From: Lachnoclostridium sp. An169
Lineage (GTDB): Bacteria; Bacillota; Clostridia; Lachnospirales; Lachnospiraceae
Length of the DNA: 64,000 nt
NCBI RefSeq assembly: GCF_002160525.1
Contig: NZ_NFKT01000011.1
Coordinates: forward strand, 62,001 to 126,000
Direction of reading: 5' to 3'
Under the pieces are notes generated by a model that was not told the DNA's origin, searched no databases, and saw nothing but the letters and a program-made list of their open reading frames with translations. Below are positions 8,545-16,543 of the stretch, in pieces (position 1 is the stretch's first letter; every line of letters begins with the position of its first letter). The position numbers and the translations under genes were made by a program.

Positions 8545-9144
8545 GTGAATATAAAAGATGCAGAACGGCTGACCGGACTGAAAAAGGCAAATATCCGCTA
8601 TTATGAAGAGATGGGGCTTCTGACACCGGAGAGAAACGAGCAGAATAATTACCGGGAATATGGGGAGCGGGAGATCAGGATCCTGGAACGCATCAAACTT
8701 TTGCGGCTTGCCGGTGTTCCTATACAGGAGATCCGAAAGCTTCAGGAAGGAAAGTCATCCGTGCCGGAGATTATGCAAAAGCGAAGAATGGAACTTGCTG
8801 CGGAGATGGAACACCTGAGAGAACTGGAGGACCTCTGCAGAAAACTGGAAAGACAGGGAACAACATTCGAAAGCCTGGATCCGGCAGTGCTGGATTATGG
8901 CAGCCTTTTCTTTAAAAAGAAAGGAGAGGTTCTGATGAAGACAGACAGAAACCGGAAATATGAGCAGCTGATGGATCTGGTACGGACGCTGATGTGTGTG
9001 GCTGCGGCACTGGGAGTACTTGTACCGTTTGCAGGACGTGTTGCCGGTATGCACGTGCCGGGCTGGTTTGTCGCCTTTCACCTGTTTGTCCTGGCTGTGC
9101 TGTTTGTATGTTTCTGCATATTCCGGTATAAAAGCGTAGAATAA
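8545..9144 (+). CDS. MerR-family regulator with membrane tail
   Basis: 199-residue protein. The N-terminal MerR winged helix-turn-helix (NIKDAERLTGLKKANIRYYEEMGLL) is followed by a coiled-coil dimerisation helix to about residue 110. Two hydrophobic segments near the end (LMCVAAALGVLVPFAG and FHLFVLAVLFVCFCIF) suggest a membrane-tethered regulator. No cysteine cluster of the metal-sensing kind is visible in the effector part. The start is a GTG with GGAGGA 8 bases upstream. The gene is preceded by a 19-bp-spacer promoter with a dyad, so it probably controls itself. The signal is unknown; a membrane-borne stimulus is an inference. Confidence 0.85.
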   Translation: MNIKDAERLTGLKKANIRYYEEMGLLTPERNEQNNYREYGEREIRILERIKLLRLAGVPIQEIRKLQEGKSSVPEIMQKRRMELAAEMEHLRELEDLCRKLERQGTTFESLDPAVLDYGSLFFKKKGEVLMKTDRNRKYEQLMDLVRTLMCVAAALGVLVPFAGRVAGMHVPGWFVAFHLFVLAVLFVCFCIFRYKSVE

Positions 9145-9188
9145 ATATGAAATATAAAATTTTGATTGACTGATCAGAAAAGAGAATT

Positions 9189-9243
9189 GAGACATGCGCA
9201 GAGAGCGGAGAAAATCCGACTCTGCTGATATGTCTCTTCTTTT
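9189..9243 (+). terminator. Terminator after the MerR gene
   Basis: A hairpin with outer arms GAGACAT (9189-9195) and ATGTCTC (9230-9236) and inner arms CAGAG/CTCTG is followed by the T-rich tract TTCTTTT. The rest of the 297-base gap up to the next gene (9442) holds no gene that I can support. Confidence 0.65.
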
Positions 9244-9441
9244 ACCCATTTTTTTATTAACTTATTTAATTATCCGCGCAGTACAGCCGGATGATTGGCA
9301 GAATACGCTCCCCTTAACACTTGCAGGAGTCCGGAAAAGCCAGTATAATAAAGAACGTGAATATGCAGGAATATACATGGACTATGCATAGTCACAAAAG
9401 AAATAAATCTACAGAAGAAACAAATATACAGAAGAAACGGA

Positions 9442-10266
9442 ATGACGGAAACGATGGTTACGATACAAAATGAATATTTTTCCATTCCGCAGATCTGTGA
9501 TTCCGGACAGTGCTTCCGCATGGAGAAGACCGGGGACCATGTCTACGAGCTGGTGGCAGGGAACCGGTATCTGAAGATCCGTATAGAGGAAAATGAGACG
9601 GTACTGGAGTGCACCAGGGAAGAGTACGAGGAATTCTGGAAGTCTTACTTTGATCTGGAGAGCTGTTATGAGGACTACATATCCGGGATTGATGAGCATG
9701 ACGCTTACCTGAAAGAGGCTGCGGCGTTTGGAAAGGGGATCCGGATTCTGCGCCAGGATGTGTGGGAGATGATTATTACCTTTATTTTAAGCCAACAGAA
9801 CAATATTCCCAGAATTAAAGGGATGATCCGCGCGCTTTCCCGCCGTTACGGAAGAAAGATCGAGATGCCGGATGGAATAATATTTGACGCATTTCCGGAA
9901 CCGCAAGGTCTGGCAGAAGCCACAGAAGAGGAATTGAGGGAGATGAAATTCGGCTACCGCAGCCGCTATATTGTCGGAACAGCGAAGAAGATCACCTCCG
10001 GGGAAGTGAATCTGGAAGAAATCGCAGAGATGGACTATCCGCAGGCGAGGAAAGAACTGATGAAACTTCCCGGAGTGGGCGGCAAGGTGGCGGACTGCAT
10101 CTGCCTGTTTGCCCTGCATCAGCTGGATGCATTTCCGGTGGATACACACATCCGGCAGGTGTTGGATGCCAGGTATGAGAACGGTTTCCCGTTTGAAAGA
10201 TACCGGGGCTTTGCCGGGGTGCTGCAGCAGTACATTTTCTATTTTGATTTGAAAGGAGAAAAGTGA
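9442..10266 (+). CDS. ogg: 8-oxoguanine DNA glycosylase (OGG/HhH-GPD family)
   Basis: 274-residue bifunctional base-excision repair enzyme. The N-terminal TBP-like domain (ISGQCFRM-like segment SGQCFRMEKTGDHVYELVAG) matches OGG/AlkA proteins. The helix-hairpin-helix GPD core runs from IITFILSQQNNIPRIKGMI to the end. The HhH motif LPGVGGKVADCICLFAL carries the catalytic lysine K215, and FPVDTHI carries the aspartate D234; having both indicates glycosylase plus AP-lyase chemistry. Length fits the bacterial OGG branch. The ribosome binding site is weak, and an ATG four codons later is an alternative start. The following alcohol dehydrogenase starts 3 bases after this stop, so the two are co-transcribed. 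Confidence 0.9.
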   Translation: MTETMVTIQNEYFSIPQICDSGQCFRMEKTGDHVYELVAGNRYLKIRIEENETVLECTREEYEEFWKSYFDLESCYEDYISGIDEHDAYLKEAAAFGKGIRILRQDVWEMIITFILSQQNNIPRIKGMIRALSRRYGRKIEMPDGIIFDAFPEPQGLAEATEEELREMKFGYRSRYIVGTAKKITSGEVNLEEIAEMDYPQARKELMKLPGVGGKVADCICLFALHQLDAFPVDTHIRQVLDARYENGFPFERYRGFAGVLQQYIFYFDLKGEK

Positions 10267-10269
10267 GAT

Positions 10270-11460
10270 ATGGAAAATTTTAAATACTACACTCCGACGA
10301 AAGTTGTTTTCGGAAGAGGGGTGGAGAACCAGGTCGGAGAACTGGTAAAAGAACAGGGATGCAGAAAGGTGCTTGTTCACTATGGAAGCGGAAGCGTCCT
10401 AAGAAGCGGGCTGCTGGACCGGGTGCTTGATTCCCTGAAAGCGGAAGGGATTCCTGCTGTGGAACTGGGAGGAGTCGTTCCGAATCCGCGGCTGTCTCTT
10501 GTCCGTGAAGGAATTGAGCTGTGCCGCAGGGAAGGAATTGATTTCATCCTTGCCGTGGGCGGGGGCAGCGTTATTGATTCTGCAAAGGCTATCGGTTACG
10601 GTGTTGCAAATGAAGGCGATGTGTGGGACTTCTATGAGAAGAAGCGCCAGGCAAAAGGGTGCCTTCCCATCGGCGCGGTACTTACCATTTCGGCAGCAGG
10701 TTCGGAGATGAGCGATTCCTCCGTGATTACCAATGAAGACGGCTGGCTGAAGCGGGGGTACAGCAGTGATTACGGCAGGGCGAGATTCGCGGTGATGAAT
10801 CCGGAGCTTACCATGACACTTCCGAAATACCAGACGGCAAGCGGATGTGTGGATATTATGATGCACACCATGGAGCGCTATTTTAATATGAGCGAAAATA
10901 TGGAGCTGACGGACGGAATCAGCGAACAGCTGATCCGCACTGTGAAGAAAAATGCAGAGATCCTCATGGATGAGCCGGATAATTATGATGCGCGTGCGGA
11001 AGTGATGTGGGCGGGAAGTCTTTCCCATAACGGACTTACCGGATGCGGAACAGACGGCGGCGACTGGGCAAGCCATCAGCTGGAACATGAGCTTGGGGGC
11101 ATGTTTGACGTGGCTCACGGCGCGGGGCTTGCTGCAATCTGGGGGACCTGGGCGAGATATGTGATCGATGCCCGCCCGGAACGTTTCGCACAGTTTGCCG
11201 TAAAAGTTATGGATGTGGAGCCGGGAAAGGATGCCCTGGAGACCGGTCTGAAAGGAATCGAGGCCATGGAGGCATTTTACCGGAGAATCGGTATGCCTGT
11301 CTGTATCTGTGATCTGGGAATTGATCCGACGGAAGAGCAGATGCGGGAAATGGCGGAAAAATGCAGTCACTTCCGGAAACGGACGGTTGGGTGCGTGAAG
11401 AAACTGGATGTAAATGACATGTATGAGATTTACAGAAACGCGAAAGGAAGGATGGCATGA
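10270..11460 (+). CDS. Iron-containing alcohol dehydrogenase (butanol dehydrogenase type)
   Basis: 396-residue group III alcohol dehydrogenase of the YqhD/BdhA branch, reducing aldehydes to alcohols with NAD(P)H. The dinucleotide-binding motif GGGSVIDSAKAIGYG lies near residue 95. The metal ligands are in the helical domain, with DIMMHTMERYF and QLEHELGGMFDVAHGAGLA supplying Asp and His residues. The start follows an AAAGGAGAAAAGTGAGAT stretch. It is translationally linked on both sides: ogg ends 3 bases before it, and its TGA overlaps the ATG of the next small gene. Substrate is uncertain; butyraldehyde or toxic aldehydes are both plausible. Confidence 0.92.
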   Translation: MENFKYYTPTKVVFGRGVENQVGELVKEQGCRKVLVHYGSGSVLRSGLLDRVLDSLKAEGIPAVELGGVVPNPRLSLVREGIELCRREGIDFILAVGGGSVIDSAKAIGYGVANEGDVWDFYEKKRQAKGCLPIGAVLTISAAGSEMSDSSVITNEDGWLKRGYSSDYGRARFAVMNPELTMTLPKYQTASGCVDIMMHTMERYFNMSENMELTDGISEQLIRTVKKNAEILMDEPDNYDARAEVMWAGSLSHNGLTGCGTDGGDWASHQLEHELGGMFDVAHGAGLAAIWGTWARYVIDARPERFAQFAVKVMDVEPGKDALETGLKGIEAMEAFYRRIGMPVCICDLGIDPTEEQMREMAEKCSHFRKRTVGCVKKLDVNDMYEIYRNAKGRMA

Positions 11461-11777
11461 AAAGTGCAGTAGAAATACTGGATGAGCTTCAGAACCTGGC
11501 GATTGGTGACAGTAATCTGAGGGAACGGCTGCTGAAGACACGGCAGAGTGAAGATCCTTTGGAGGAATTCTGCCGGGTGTGCCGGGAACTGGGATATGAA
11601 CTCTATCCTATGGACATTGTTCAGTCAGGAGATGAGTTCTACGCAACAATGAAACGGAGCACGAACGGCGGCGGGGAGAATTCTCCGGTTCTTGAAGGAG
11701 AGGACGACCCGTATGAAATGTTTTTTGCAAGCCTGGAACAGGCAGAAAAAGAAAATAGATTACAGCAGGAGGAGTAA
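11457..11777 (+). CDS. Small acidic protein, weakly Nif11-like
   Basis: 106-residue protein whose ATGA overlaps the stop of the alcohol dehydrogenase, so translation is coupled. Two helices (VEILDELQNLAIGDSNLRER and DPLEEFCRVCRELGYELYPM) have the spacing and the 'LGYEL' pattern of Nif11-like domains, and a GGG follows at about residue 71. The last third is acidic (EGEDDPYEMFFASLEQAEKE). In some organisms Nif11 domains serve as leader peptides of modified peptides, but no maturase or peptide exporter is nearby, so that role is not supported here. The function is unknown. Confidence 0.6.
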   Translation: MKSAVEILDELQNLAIGDSNLRERLLKTRQSEDPLEEFCRVCRELGYELYPMDIVQSGDEFYATMKRSTNGGGENSPVLEGEDDPYEMFFASLEQAEKENRLQQEE

Positions 11778-11782
11778 CAGTT

Positions 11783-12307
11783 ATGGAAGGAACATTAAAT
11801 GATTTGAAGGCAAGAAGAAGTATCCGTGCATACAGACCGGAGCAGATTAAAGAGGAAGAACTGCAGAAGATCCTTGAGGCGGGAACCTATGCGCCCACCG
11901 GTATGGGAAAACAGTCGCCGAAGATCGTTGTCGTGCAGGATCGGGAGACGAGAGATCTTCTGTCCAGGCTGAATGCAGAGGTGATGGGAACGGATTCCGA
12001 TCCGTTTTACGGAGCTCCCACTGTGCTTGTGGTTCTGGCAGACCGGGAGAGACCGACCTGTGTGGAGGACGGCTCCCTTGTCATGGGAAATCTGATGAAT
12101 GCGGCACATGCGGTCGGCGTTGGTTCCTGCTGGATTCACAGGGCCAGGGAAGTGTTTGATTCAGAGGAAGGAAAGGCGCTGCTGAAAAAGTGGGGAATCG
12201 AAGGGGACTACATCGGTGTCGGACACTGTATTCTCGGATATCCCGCGGAGGGTGCGGTCCCGGAGGCAAAACCGCGGAAAGCAGATTATGTCGTATATGT
12301 AAGATAG
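11783..12307 (+). CDS. Nitroreductase-family flavoprotein
   Basis: 174-residue FMN oxidoreductase of the nitroreductase family. The N-terminal RRSIRAYRPEQIKEEELQKILEAGTYAPTG is the typical FMN-phosphate and dimer-interface segment, and GVGSCWIHRAREVF and GHCILGYPAE are later family signatures. It is at the small end of the family (170-200 residues is common in Clostridia). CAGGAGGAG lies before the ATG. It follows the small acidic gene by 5 bases and probably belongs to the ogg-adh transcript, which suggests a redox or electrophile-handling group. The natural substrate is not predictable. Confidence 0.9.
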   Translation: MEGTLNDLKARRSIRAYRPEQIKEEELQKILEAGTYAPTGMGKQSPKIVVVQDRETRDLLSRLNAEVMGTDSDPFYGAPTVLVVLADRERPTCVEDGSLVMGNLMNAAHAVGVGSCWIHRAREVFDSEEGKALLKKWGIEGDYIGVGHCILGYPAEGAVPEAKPRKADYVVYVR

Positions 12308-12449
12308 CGGACATTTTCCGGCTTTATACTTCCTTCAGACTTTGCAAAATATACTATGGCAGAAATGGAGGAATAATGGTATACTATAATGCAGTCGGCA
12401 GGGGGGAGTTATTCCCTGCGGATGTACAGTTTGATGGAAGGTCAGAAAA

Positions 12450-13328
12450 ATGGACAGGAAAGAGATACTGGTTAATAAGAAACGAATAGTGATCAAGGTG
12501 GGAACGACCACGATCACATACAGCGAGACGGGGAATATCAATCTGGACAAACTGGAAAAATTTGTCCGGGTTCTCATCAATCTGCGAAATCAGGGAAAAG
12601 AAGTCATCGTCGTTTCCTCGGGAGCGGTGGGCGTCGGGAAAAATGCTCTCGGCATGAAGCAGAAACCGGAGACAGAGGCGGCGAAGCAGGCCTGTGCAGC
12701 AGTAGGACAGGCGAGATTGATGATGATCTATGAAAAATTATTTAATGAATATGCTCAGCTGACGGCTCAGGTACTGCTCACCAAGGAGTCGGTTACGAAC
12801 AAGGAGTGCAGGCGCAATGCGCGACAGGCGTTTGACGAGCTGTTCCGGATGAATGTGGTTCCGATTGTCAATGAGAATGACGCCATATCCGTGGATGAAC
12901 TTTCCTATGGGAACTTCGGAGACAACGATACGCTGGCCGCCTATGTGGCGAAACTGGTGGATGCAGATCTGCTGATCCTCATGTCGGATATCAACGGGCT
13001 GTATACGGATGATCCGAAACTGAATCCTCAGGCAAAGCTGATTCATACGGTCGGACGGATCGATGCCCGGCTTGAATATATGGCAAAGGGTGCCTCCACG
13101 GAACTCGGGACAGGCGGTATGGCGACAAAGATCAAGGCGGCAAAGATCGCTACGGCGGCAGGTGCGGATATGGTGATCGCAAATGGGGAGAACATTTACA
13201 CGATTAACGATATTATGGCCGGAAAACGTGTCGGGACGCTGTTCCTCTCCAAAGAACACCGGAAGGACAGGGCAAAGAAGCCGGGAATGAAGAAGAAATC
13301 TGCAGAGGCAGAGGAGACAAAGAGCTGA
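12450..13328 (+). CDS. proB: Glutamate 5-kinase
   Basis: First enzyme of proline synthesis, phosphorylating glutamate to glutamyl 5-phosphate. The 292 residues contain only the amino-acid kinase domain (IVIKVGTTTIT, VIVVSSGAVGVG, VVPIVNENDAIS, FGDNDTLAAYVAKLVDADLLILMSD, GTGGMATKIKAAKIA). The C-terminal PUA domain of the E. coli enzyme (367 residues) is absent, as in several clostridial enzymes. A lysine-rich tail ends the protein. proA follows 56 bases later. A TATACT box with upstream TG (12377-12385) suggests an extended -10 promoter in the 140-base leader; this is tentative. Confidence 0.96.
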   Translation: MDRKEILVNKKRIVIKVGTTTITYSETGNINLDKLEKFVRVLINLRNQGKEVIVVSSGAVGVGKNALGMKQKPETEAAKQACAAVGQARLMMIYEKLFNEYAQLTAQVLLTKESVTNKECRRNARQAFDELFRMNVVPIVNENDAISVDELSYGNFGDNDTLAAYVAKLVDADLLILMSDINGLYTDDPKLNPQAKLIHTVGRIDARLEYMAKGASTELGTGGMATKIKAAKIATAAGADMVIANGENIYTINDIMAGKRVGTLFLSKEHRKDRAKKPGMKKKSAEAEETKS

Positions 13329-13384
13329 GAACCTGCCGGACGGCGGGACAGGAAGGAATACGGAGAAAGGAGTACTAGAACAGG

Positions 13385-14635
13385 ATGTCAACTTATATGG
13401 AGATGCTGGCCGGACTGGCAAAGGAAGCTTCCAGGGAGGCGGCGAAACTCGGTACTAATGACAAGAACAGGGGACTTGCTGCCGTGGCAGACGAACTGAT
13501 TGCCCAGCAGGAGAATATTCTGGCGGAAAATGCAAAGGACCTGACGGCGGCAGAGGCAAAGGGAGTAAAGAAGTCCCTGCTTGACCGCCTCGCCCTTTCC
13601 GAGAAGCGGATCGCCGATATGGCGGAAGGTCTCAGACAGATTATCTCTCTGGATGATCCTATCGGGGAACTGCTGTATATGAAGAACCGCCCGAACGGGC
13701 TGCGGATCGGGAAAAAGAGAGTGCCTCTCGGGGTTGTGGGAATTATCTATGAGTCCCGCCCGAATGTGACTGCGGATGCTTTCGGGCTCTGTTTTAAGAC
13801 AGGAAATGCAGTAATTCTCCGTGGCGGAAGTGATGCAATTCACTCCAACCAGGCGATTGTAAAAGCAGTGAAAGCCGGTCTGAGAAAAGCAAAGCTCTGT
13901 CAGGACCTGATCCTTCTTGTAGAGGATACAAGCCGTGATGTGGTCAATGAGATGATGCGGATGCATGGACTTATTGATGTGCTGATTCCGCGAGGAGGAG
14001 CCGGCCTGATTGCAAATGTAGTGGAACACAGCACGGTCCCGGTAATCGAAACAGGTACCGGAAACTGTCATATTTATGTGGACCAGTCTGCGGATCCGGC
14101 GATGGCGGCGGAGATCGTGGAAAACGCAAAGACTCAGAGAATGGGCGTGTGCAATGCATGTGAGTCCCTTGTGATCCACGCGGATGCGGCGCCGGTGGTC
14201 CTGCCCCGTATTGTCAGAAAGCTGAAAGATCATCAGGTTGAGATACGCGGGGATGAGCGGGCGATGGCGATCAGCCCGGAGATTGTCCCTGCCACGGAGG
14301 AAGACTGGGGAACCGAGTATCTGGACGCCATTATTTCGGTGAAGACAGTGGATTCCATTGATGAGGCGATCGCGCATATCAATAAATACAATACAGGACA
14401 TTCAGAGTCAATCATCACAAAAGACTATGACAATGCTCTGAAATTCCAGGATGAGATTGATGCTGCGGCAGTGTATGTGAATGCTTCCACACGCTTTACT
14501 GATGGATTTGAGTTTGGTTTCGGTGCGGAGATCGGTATCAGCACACAGAAGCTCCATGCCAGAGGACCTATGGGGCTGGAGGCGCTGACTACTACGAAAT
14601 ATGTGATTTTTGGAAATGGACAGGTAAGAAAGTAG
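13385..14635 (+). CDS. proA: Glutamate-5-semialdehyde dehydrogenase (gamma-glutamyl phosphate reductase)
   Basis: 416-residue aldehyde-dehydrogenase-fold enzyme that reduces glutamyl 5-phosphate to glutamate semialdehyde, second step of the proline pathway. Full length for the family. [37 protein letters not shown] marks the NADPH domain, and [13 protein letters not shown] holds the catalytic cysteine. [13 protein letters not shown] ([23 protein letters not shown]) closes the family signature. It forms an operon with proB, ended by the strong hairpin at 14685-14737. The final reductase ProC is not in the window. Confidence 0.97.
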   Translation: MSTYMEMLAGLAKEASREAAKLGTNDKNRGLAAVADELIAQQENILAENAKDLTAAEAKGVKKSLLDRLALSEKRIADMAEGLRQIISLDDPIGELLYMKNRPNGLRIGKKRVPLGVVGIIYESRPNVTADAFGLCFKTGNAVILRGGSDAIHSNQAIVKAVKAGLRKAKLCQDLILLVEDTSRDVVNEMMRMHGLIDVLIPRGGAGLIANVVEHSTVPVIETGTGNCHIYVDQSADPAMAAEIVENAKTQRMGVCNACESLVIHADAAPVVLPRIVRKLKDHQVEIRGDERAMAISPEIVPATEEDWGTEYLDAIISVKTVDSIDEAIAHINKYNTGHSESIITKDYDNALKFQDEIDAAAVYVNASTRFTDGFEFGFGAEIGISTQKLHARGPMGLEALTTTKYVIFGNGQVRK

Positions 14636-14684
14636 ACAGACAACTTCAGAGCTGAATACCGAGCATCAGGTAATAAGGTTACAG

Positions 14685-14737
14685 AACCCGGTTTTGCGGA
14701 CAGCCTGCCAGGGGCGGTTCAGAAAACCGGGTTTTTT
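14685..14737 (+). terminator. Rho-independent terminator of proBA
   Basis: AACCCGGTTTT (14685-14695) pairs perfectly with AAAACCGGGTT (14723-14733) and is followed directly by a T-run. Confidence 0.88.
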
Positions 14738-14757
14738 CGCGGATTTAAAAATAATGG

Positions 14758-14795
14758 TTGCATAATATGCAAAAAAGATGTATTATTATGCAATA
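14758..14795 (+). promoter_or_regulatory. argC promoter overlapped by two ARG-box-like palindromes
   Basis: A promoter is visible as TTGCAT (14758-14763), 17 bp, TATTAT (14781-14786). Two AT-rich near-palindromes cover it: TTGCATAATATGCAA at 14758-14772 and TGTATTATTATGCAATA at 14779-14795. Tandem 18-bp-like AT-rich palindromes on the promoter are how ArgR/AhrC represses arginine genes, so repression by arginine is likely. Confidence 0.65.
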
Positions 14796-14853
14796 CAAAT
14801 CAAAACAGTAAGATCTGATTTGGAAAAATGATGATAGAAAGGAACGGACAGAT

Positions 14854-15894
14854 ATGATAAAAGCAGGAATTATCGGAGCAACGGGATACGCGGGCGGAGA
14901 GCTGGTCCGAATCCTTCTGGGACATAAAGATGCTGAAATCAAATGGTATGGTTCCAGAAGTTATATAGATAAAAAATATGCGGAAGTGTATCAGAATATG
15001 TTTCAGATTGTCGATGCAGTCTGCATGGATGACAACATGGAAGCACTGGCCGATCAGGTGGATGTGATTTTCACGGCCACACCACAGGGGCTCTGCGCTT
15101 CTCTGGTCAGCGAGGAGATCCTGTCAAAAACAAAAATCATTGATTTAAGTGCAGACTTCCGTCTGAAAGATGTAAAGACATATGAGGAGTGGTATAAGAT
15201 TGAGCATAAGGCCCCGCAGTTTATCGACGAAGCGGTTTACGGACTGTGTGAGATTAACCGTGAGGATGTAAAAAAAGCCCGTCTGGTGGCAAATCCGGGC
15301 TGCTATACAACATGTTCCATTCTGACGGCATATCCGCTGGCAAAAGAGGGGCTGATCGACATGAGCACACTCATTATCGATGCGAAATCCGGAACTTCAG
15401 GAGCCGGAAGAGGAGCAAAACTACCCAACCTCTTCTGCGAGGTCAATGAAAATATCAAGGCTTACGGTGTGGCGACACACCGCCATACGCCGGAGATCGA
15501 GGAGCAGCTCGGCTATGCGGCAGGAGAAAAAGTTGTGCTTAATTTTACACCTCATCTCGTTCCCATGAACCGGGGCATACTTGCCACAGAGTACGCAAAG
15601 CTCACAAAAGATGTAAGCTATGACGAGGTAAGGGCTGTTTACGAGAAATATTACGGCGGTGAGAAATTCATCCGCCTGCTGGACCGGGATGTGTGTCCGG
15701 AGACAAAGTGGGTGGAAGGCAGCAATTATGTGGATATCGGCTTTAAGATCGATCCGAGGACCGGAAGAATTATCATGATGGGTGCGATTGATAATCTTGT
15801 GAAAGGTGCGGCGGGGCAGGCAGTTCAGAATATGAACCTGATGTTCGGGCTGCCGGAGAGCGAAGGTCTGGAACTCGTACCGATGTTTCCGTAA
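14854..15894 (+). CDS. argC: N-acetyl-gamma-glutamyl-phosphate reductase
   Basis: 346-residue NADPH-dependent reductase, third step of the acetylated route to ornithine. The nucleotide-binding GIIGATGYAGGELVRIL is at the N terminus. The catalytic cysteine is C150 in NPGCYTTCSI, and the His region HRHTPEIEEQL follows. Length matches the common type. It is the first gene of the cluster argC, GNAT, argJ, argB, argD and lies behind an arginine-box-like promoter. Confidence 0.97.
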   Translation: MIKAGIIGATGYAGGELVRILLGHKDAEIKWYGSRSYIDKKYAEVYQNMFQIVDAVCMDDNMEALADQVDVIFTATPQGLCASLVSEEILSKTKIIDLSADFRLKDVKTYEEWYKIEHKAPQFIDEAVYGLCEINREDVKKARLVANPGCYTTCSILTAYPLAKEGLIDMSTLIIDAKSGTSGAGRGAKLPNLFCEVNENIKAYGVATHRHTPEIEEQLGYAAGEKVVLNFTPHLVPMNRGILATEYAKLTKDVSYDEVRAVYEKYYGGEKFIRLLDRDVCPETKWVEGSNYVDIGFKIDPRTGRIIMMGAIDNLVKGAAGQAVQNMNLMFGLPESEGLELVPMFP

Positions 15895-15900
15895 ATAATC

Positions 15901-15935
15901 GGGGACGTAGTAAAATGCAATTTGACTACGTCCCC
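15901..15935. repeat. REP-like palindrome, copy 1
   Basis: GGGGACGTAGT (15901-15911) pairs perfectly with ACTACGTCCCC (15925-15935), and the AAAT/ATTT next to the loop can extend the stem. It starts 7 bases after the argC stop. Degenerate pieces with GTCCC or GGGGTGTCCC continue to about 16025. A close relative lies before argB. Confidence 0.8.
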
Positions 15936-16047
15936 AATTGAAGTCAGGGGTGTCCCGAATTGCGATATACTGTGTCCCAAAATGAGCAGCAGTATGTCCC
16001 GGATTAGAAAAAGGGGTGTCCCTGGATGATGCAGAAAGGTGAAAATG

Positions 16048-16494
16048 ATGATTCGTGTAATGACTATTGACGATTACGATGAAGTATATGCGCTGTGGAA
16101 AAAGATCAAGGGATTCGGCATCCGCAGCATTGATGATTCCCGGGAGGGTGTGGAAAGATTCCTGCGGAGAAATCCCACGACGAGTGTGGTTGCGGTGAAA
16201 GACGGCAAGATCGTGGGAAGTATTCTCTGCGGTCATGATGGAAGGCGCGGATGCCTGTATCATGTCTGTGTGGATGAGGCATACAGAAGACATGGCATTG
16301 GAAAAGAGATGGTTGTGCATGCAATGCGGGCGCTGAAAGAGGAAAAGATTAACAAAGTTTCTCTGATTGCTTTTACGAAAAATGATATTGGAAATGCGTT
16401 CTGGAATACGATCGGATGGACGGAGCGACTGGATTTGAACTATTATGATTTTACACTGAATGAAGAGAATATTACAGCATTTAACGAGCAGTAG
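16048..16494 (+). CDS. GNAT-family N-acetyltransferase
   Basis: 148-residue acetyl-CoA-dependent N-acetyltransferase with the GNAT core: VVAVKDGKIVGSILCG, then YHVCVDEAYRRHGIGKEMV, which carries the R/QxxGxG/A acetyl-CoA pyrophosphate motif, and late strands NKVSLIAFTKNDIGNAFWNTIGW. The start at 16048 is preferred because AAAGG lies 8 bases upstream; a GTG at 16039 and an ATG at 16045 are alternatives. It sits between argC and argJ. Such an insertion could point to an N-acetylglutamate-related role, but this GNAT is a stand-alone single domain and ArgJ already supplies the acetyl group, so the substrate is open. Confidence 0.85.
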   Translation: MIRVMTIDDYDEVYALWKKIKGFGIRSIDDSREGVERFLRRNPTTSVVAVKDGKIVGSILCGHDGRRGCLYHVCVDEAYRRHGIGKEMVVHAMRALKEEKINKVSLIAFTKNDIGNAFWNTIGWTERLDLNYYDFTLNEENITAFNEQ

Positions 16495-16543
16495 ATCCGC
16501 AAAATGTAAATGAGCGGACAGCAGATTAAGGAGGAGATCAGAT

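Noticed and set aside
9194-9391. Possible 65-codon gene after the MerR gene.
   Set aside because: It begins inside a terminator hairpin, has no ribosome binding site and shows no protein pattern.
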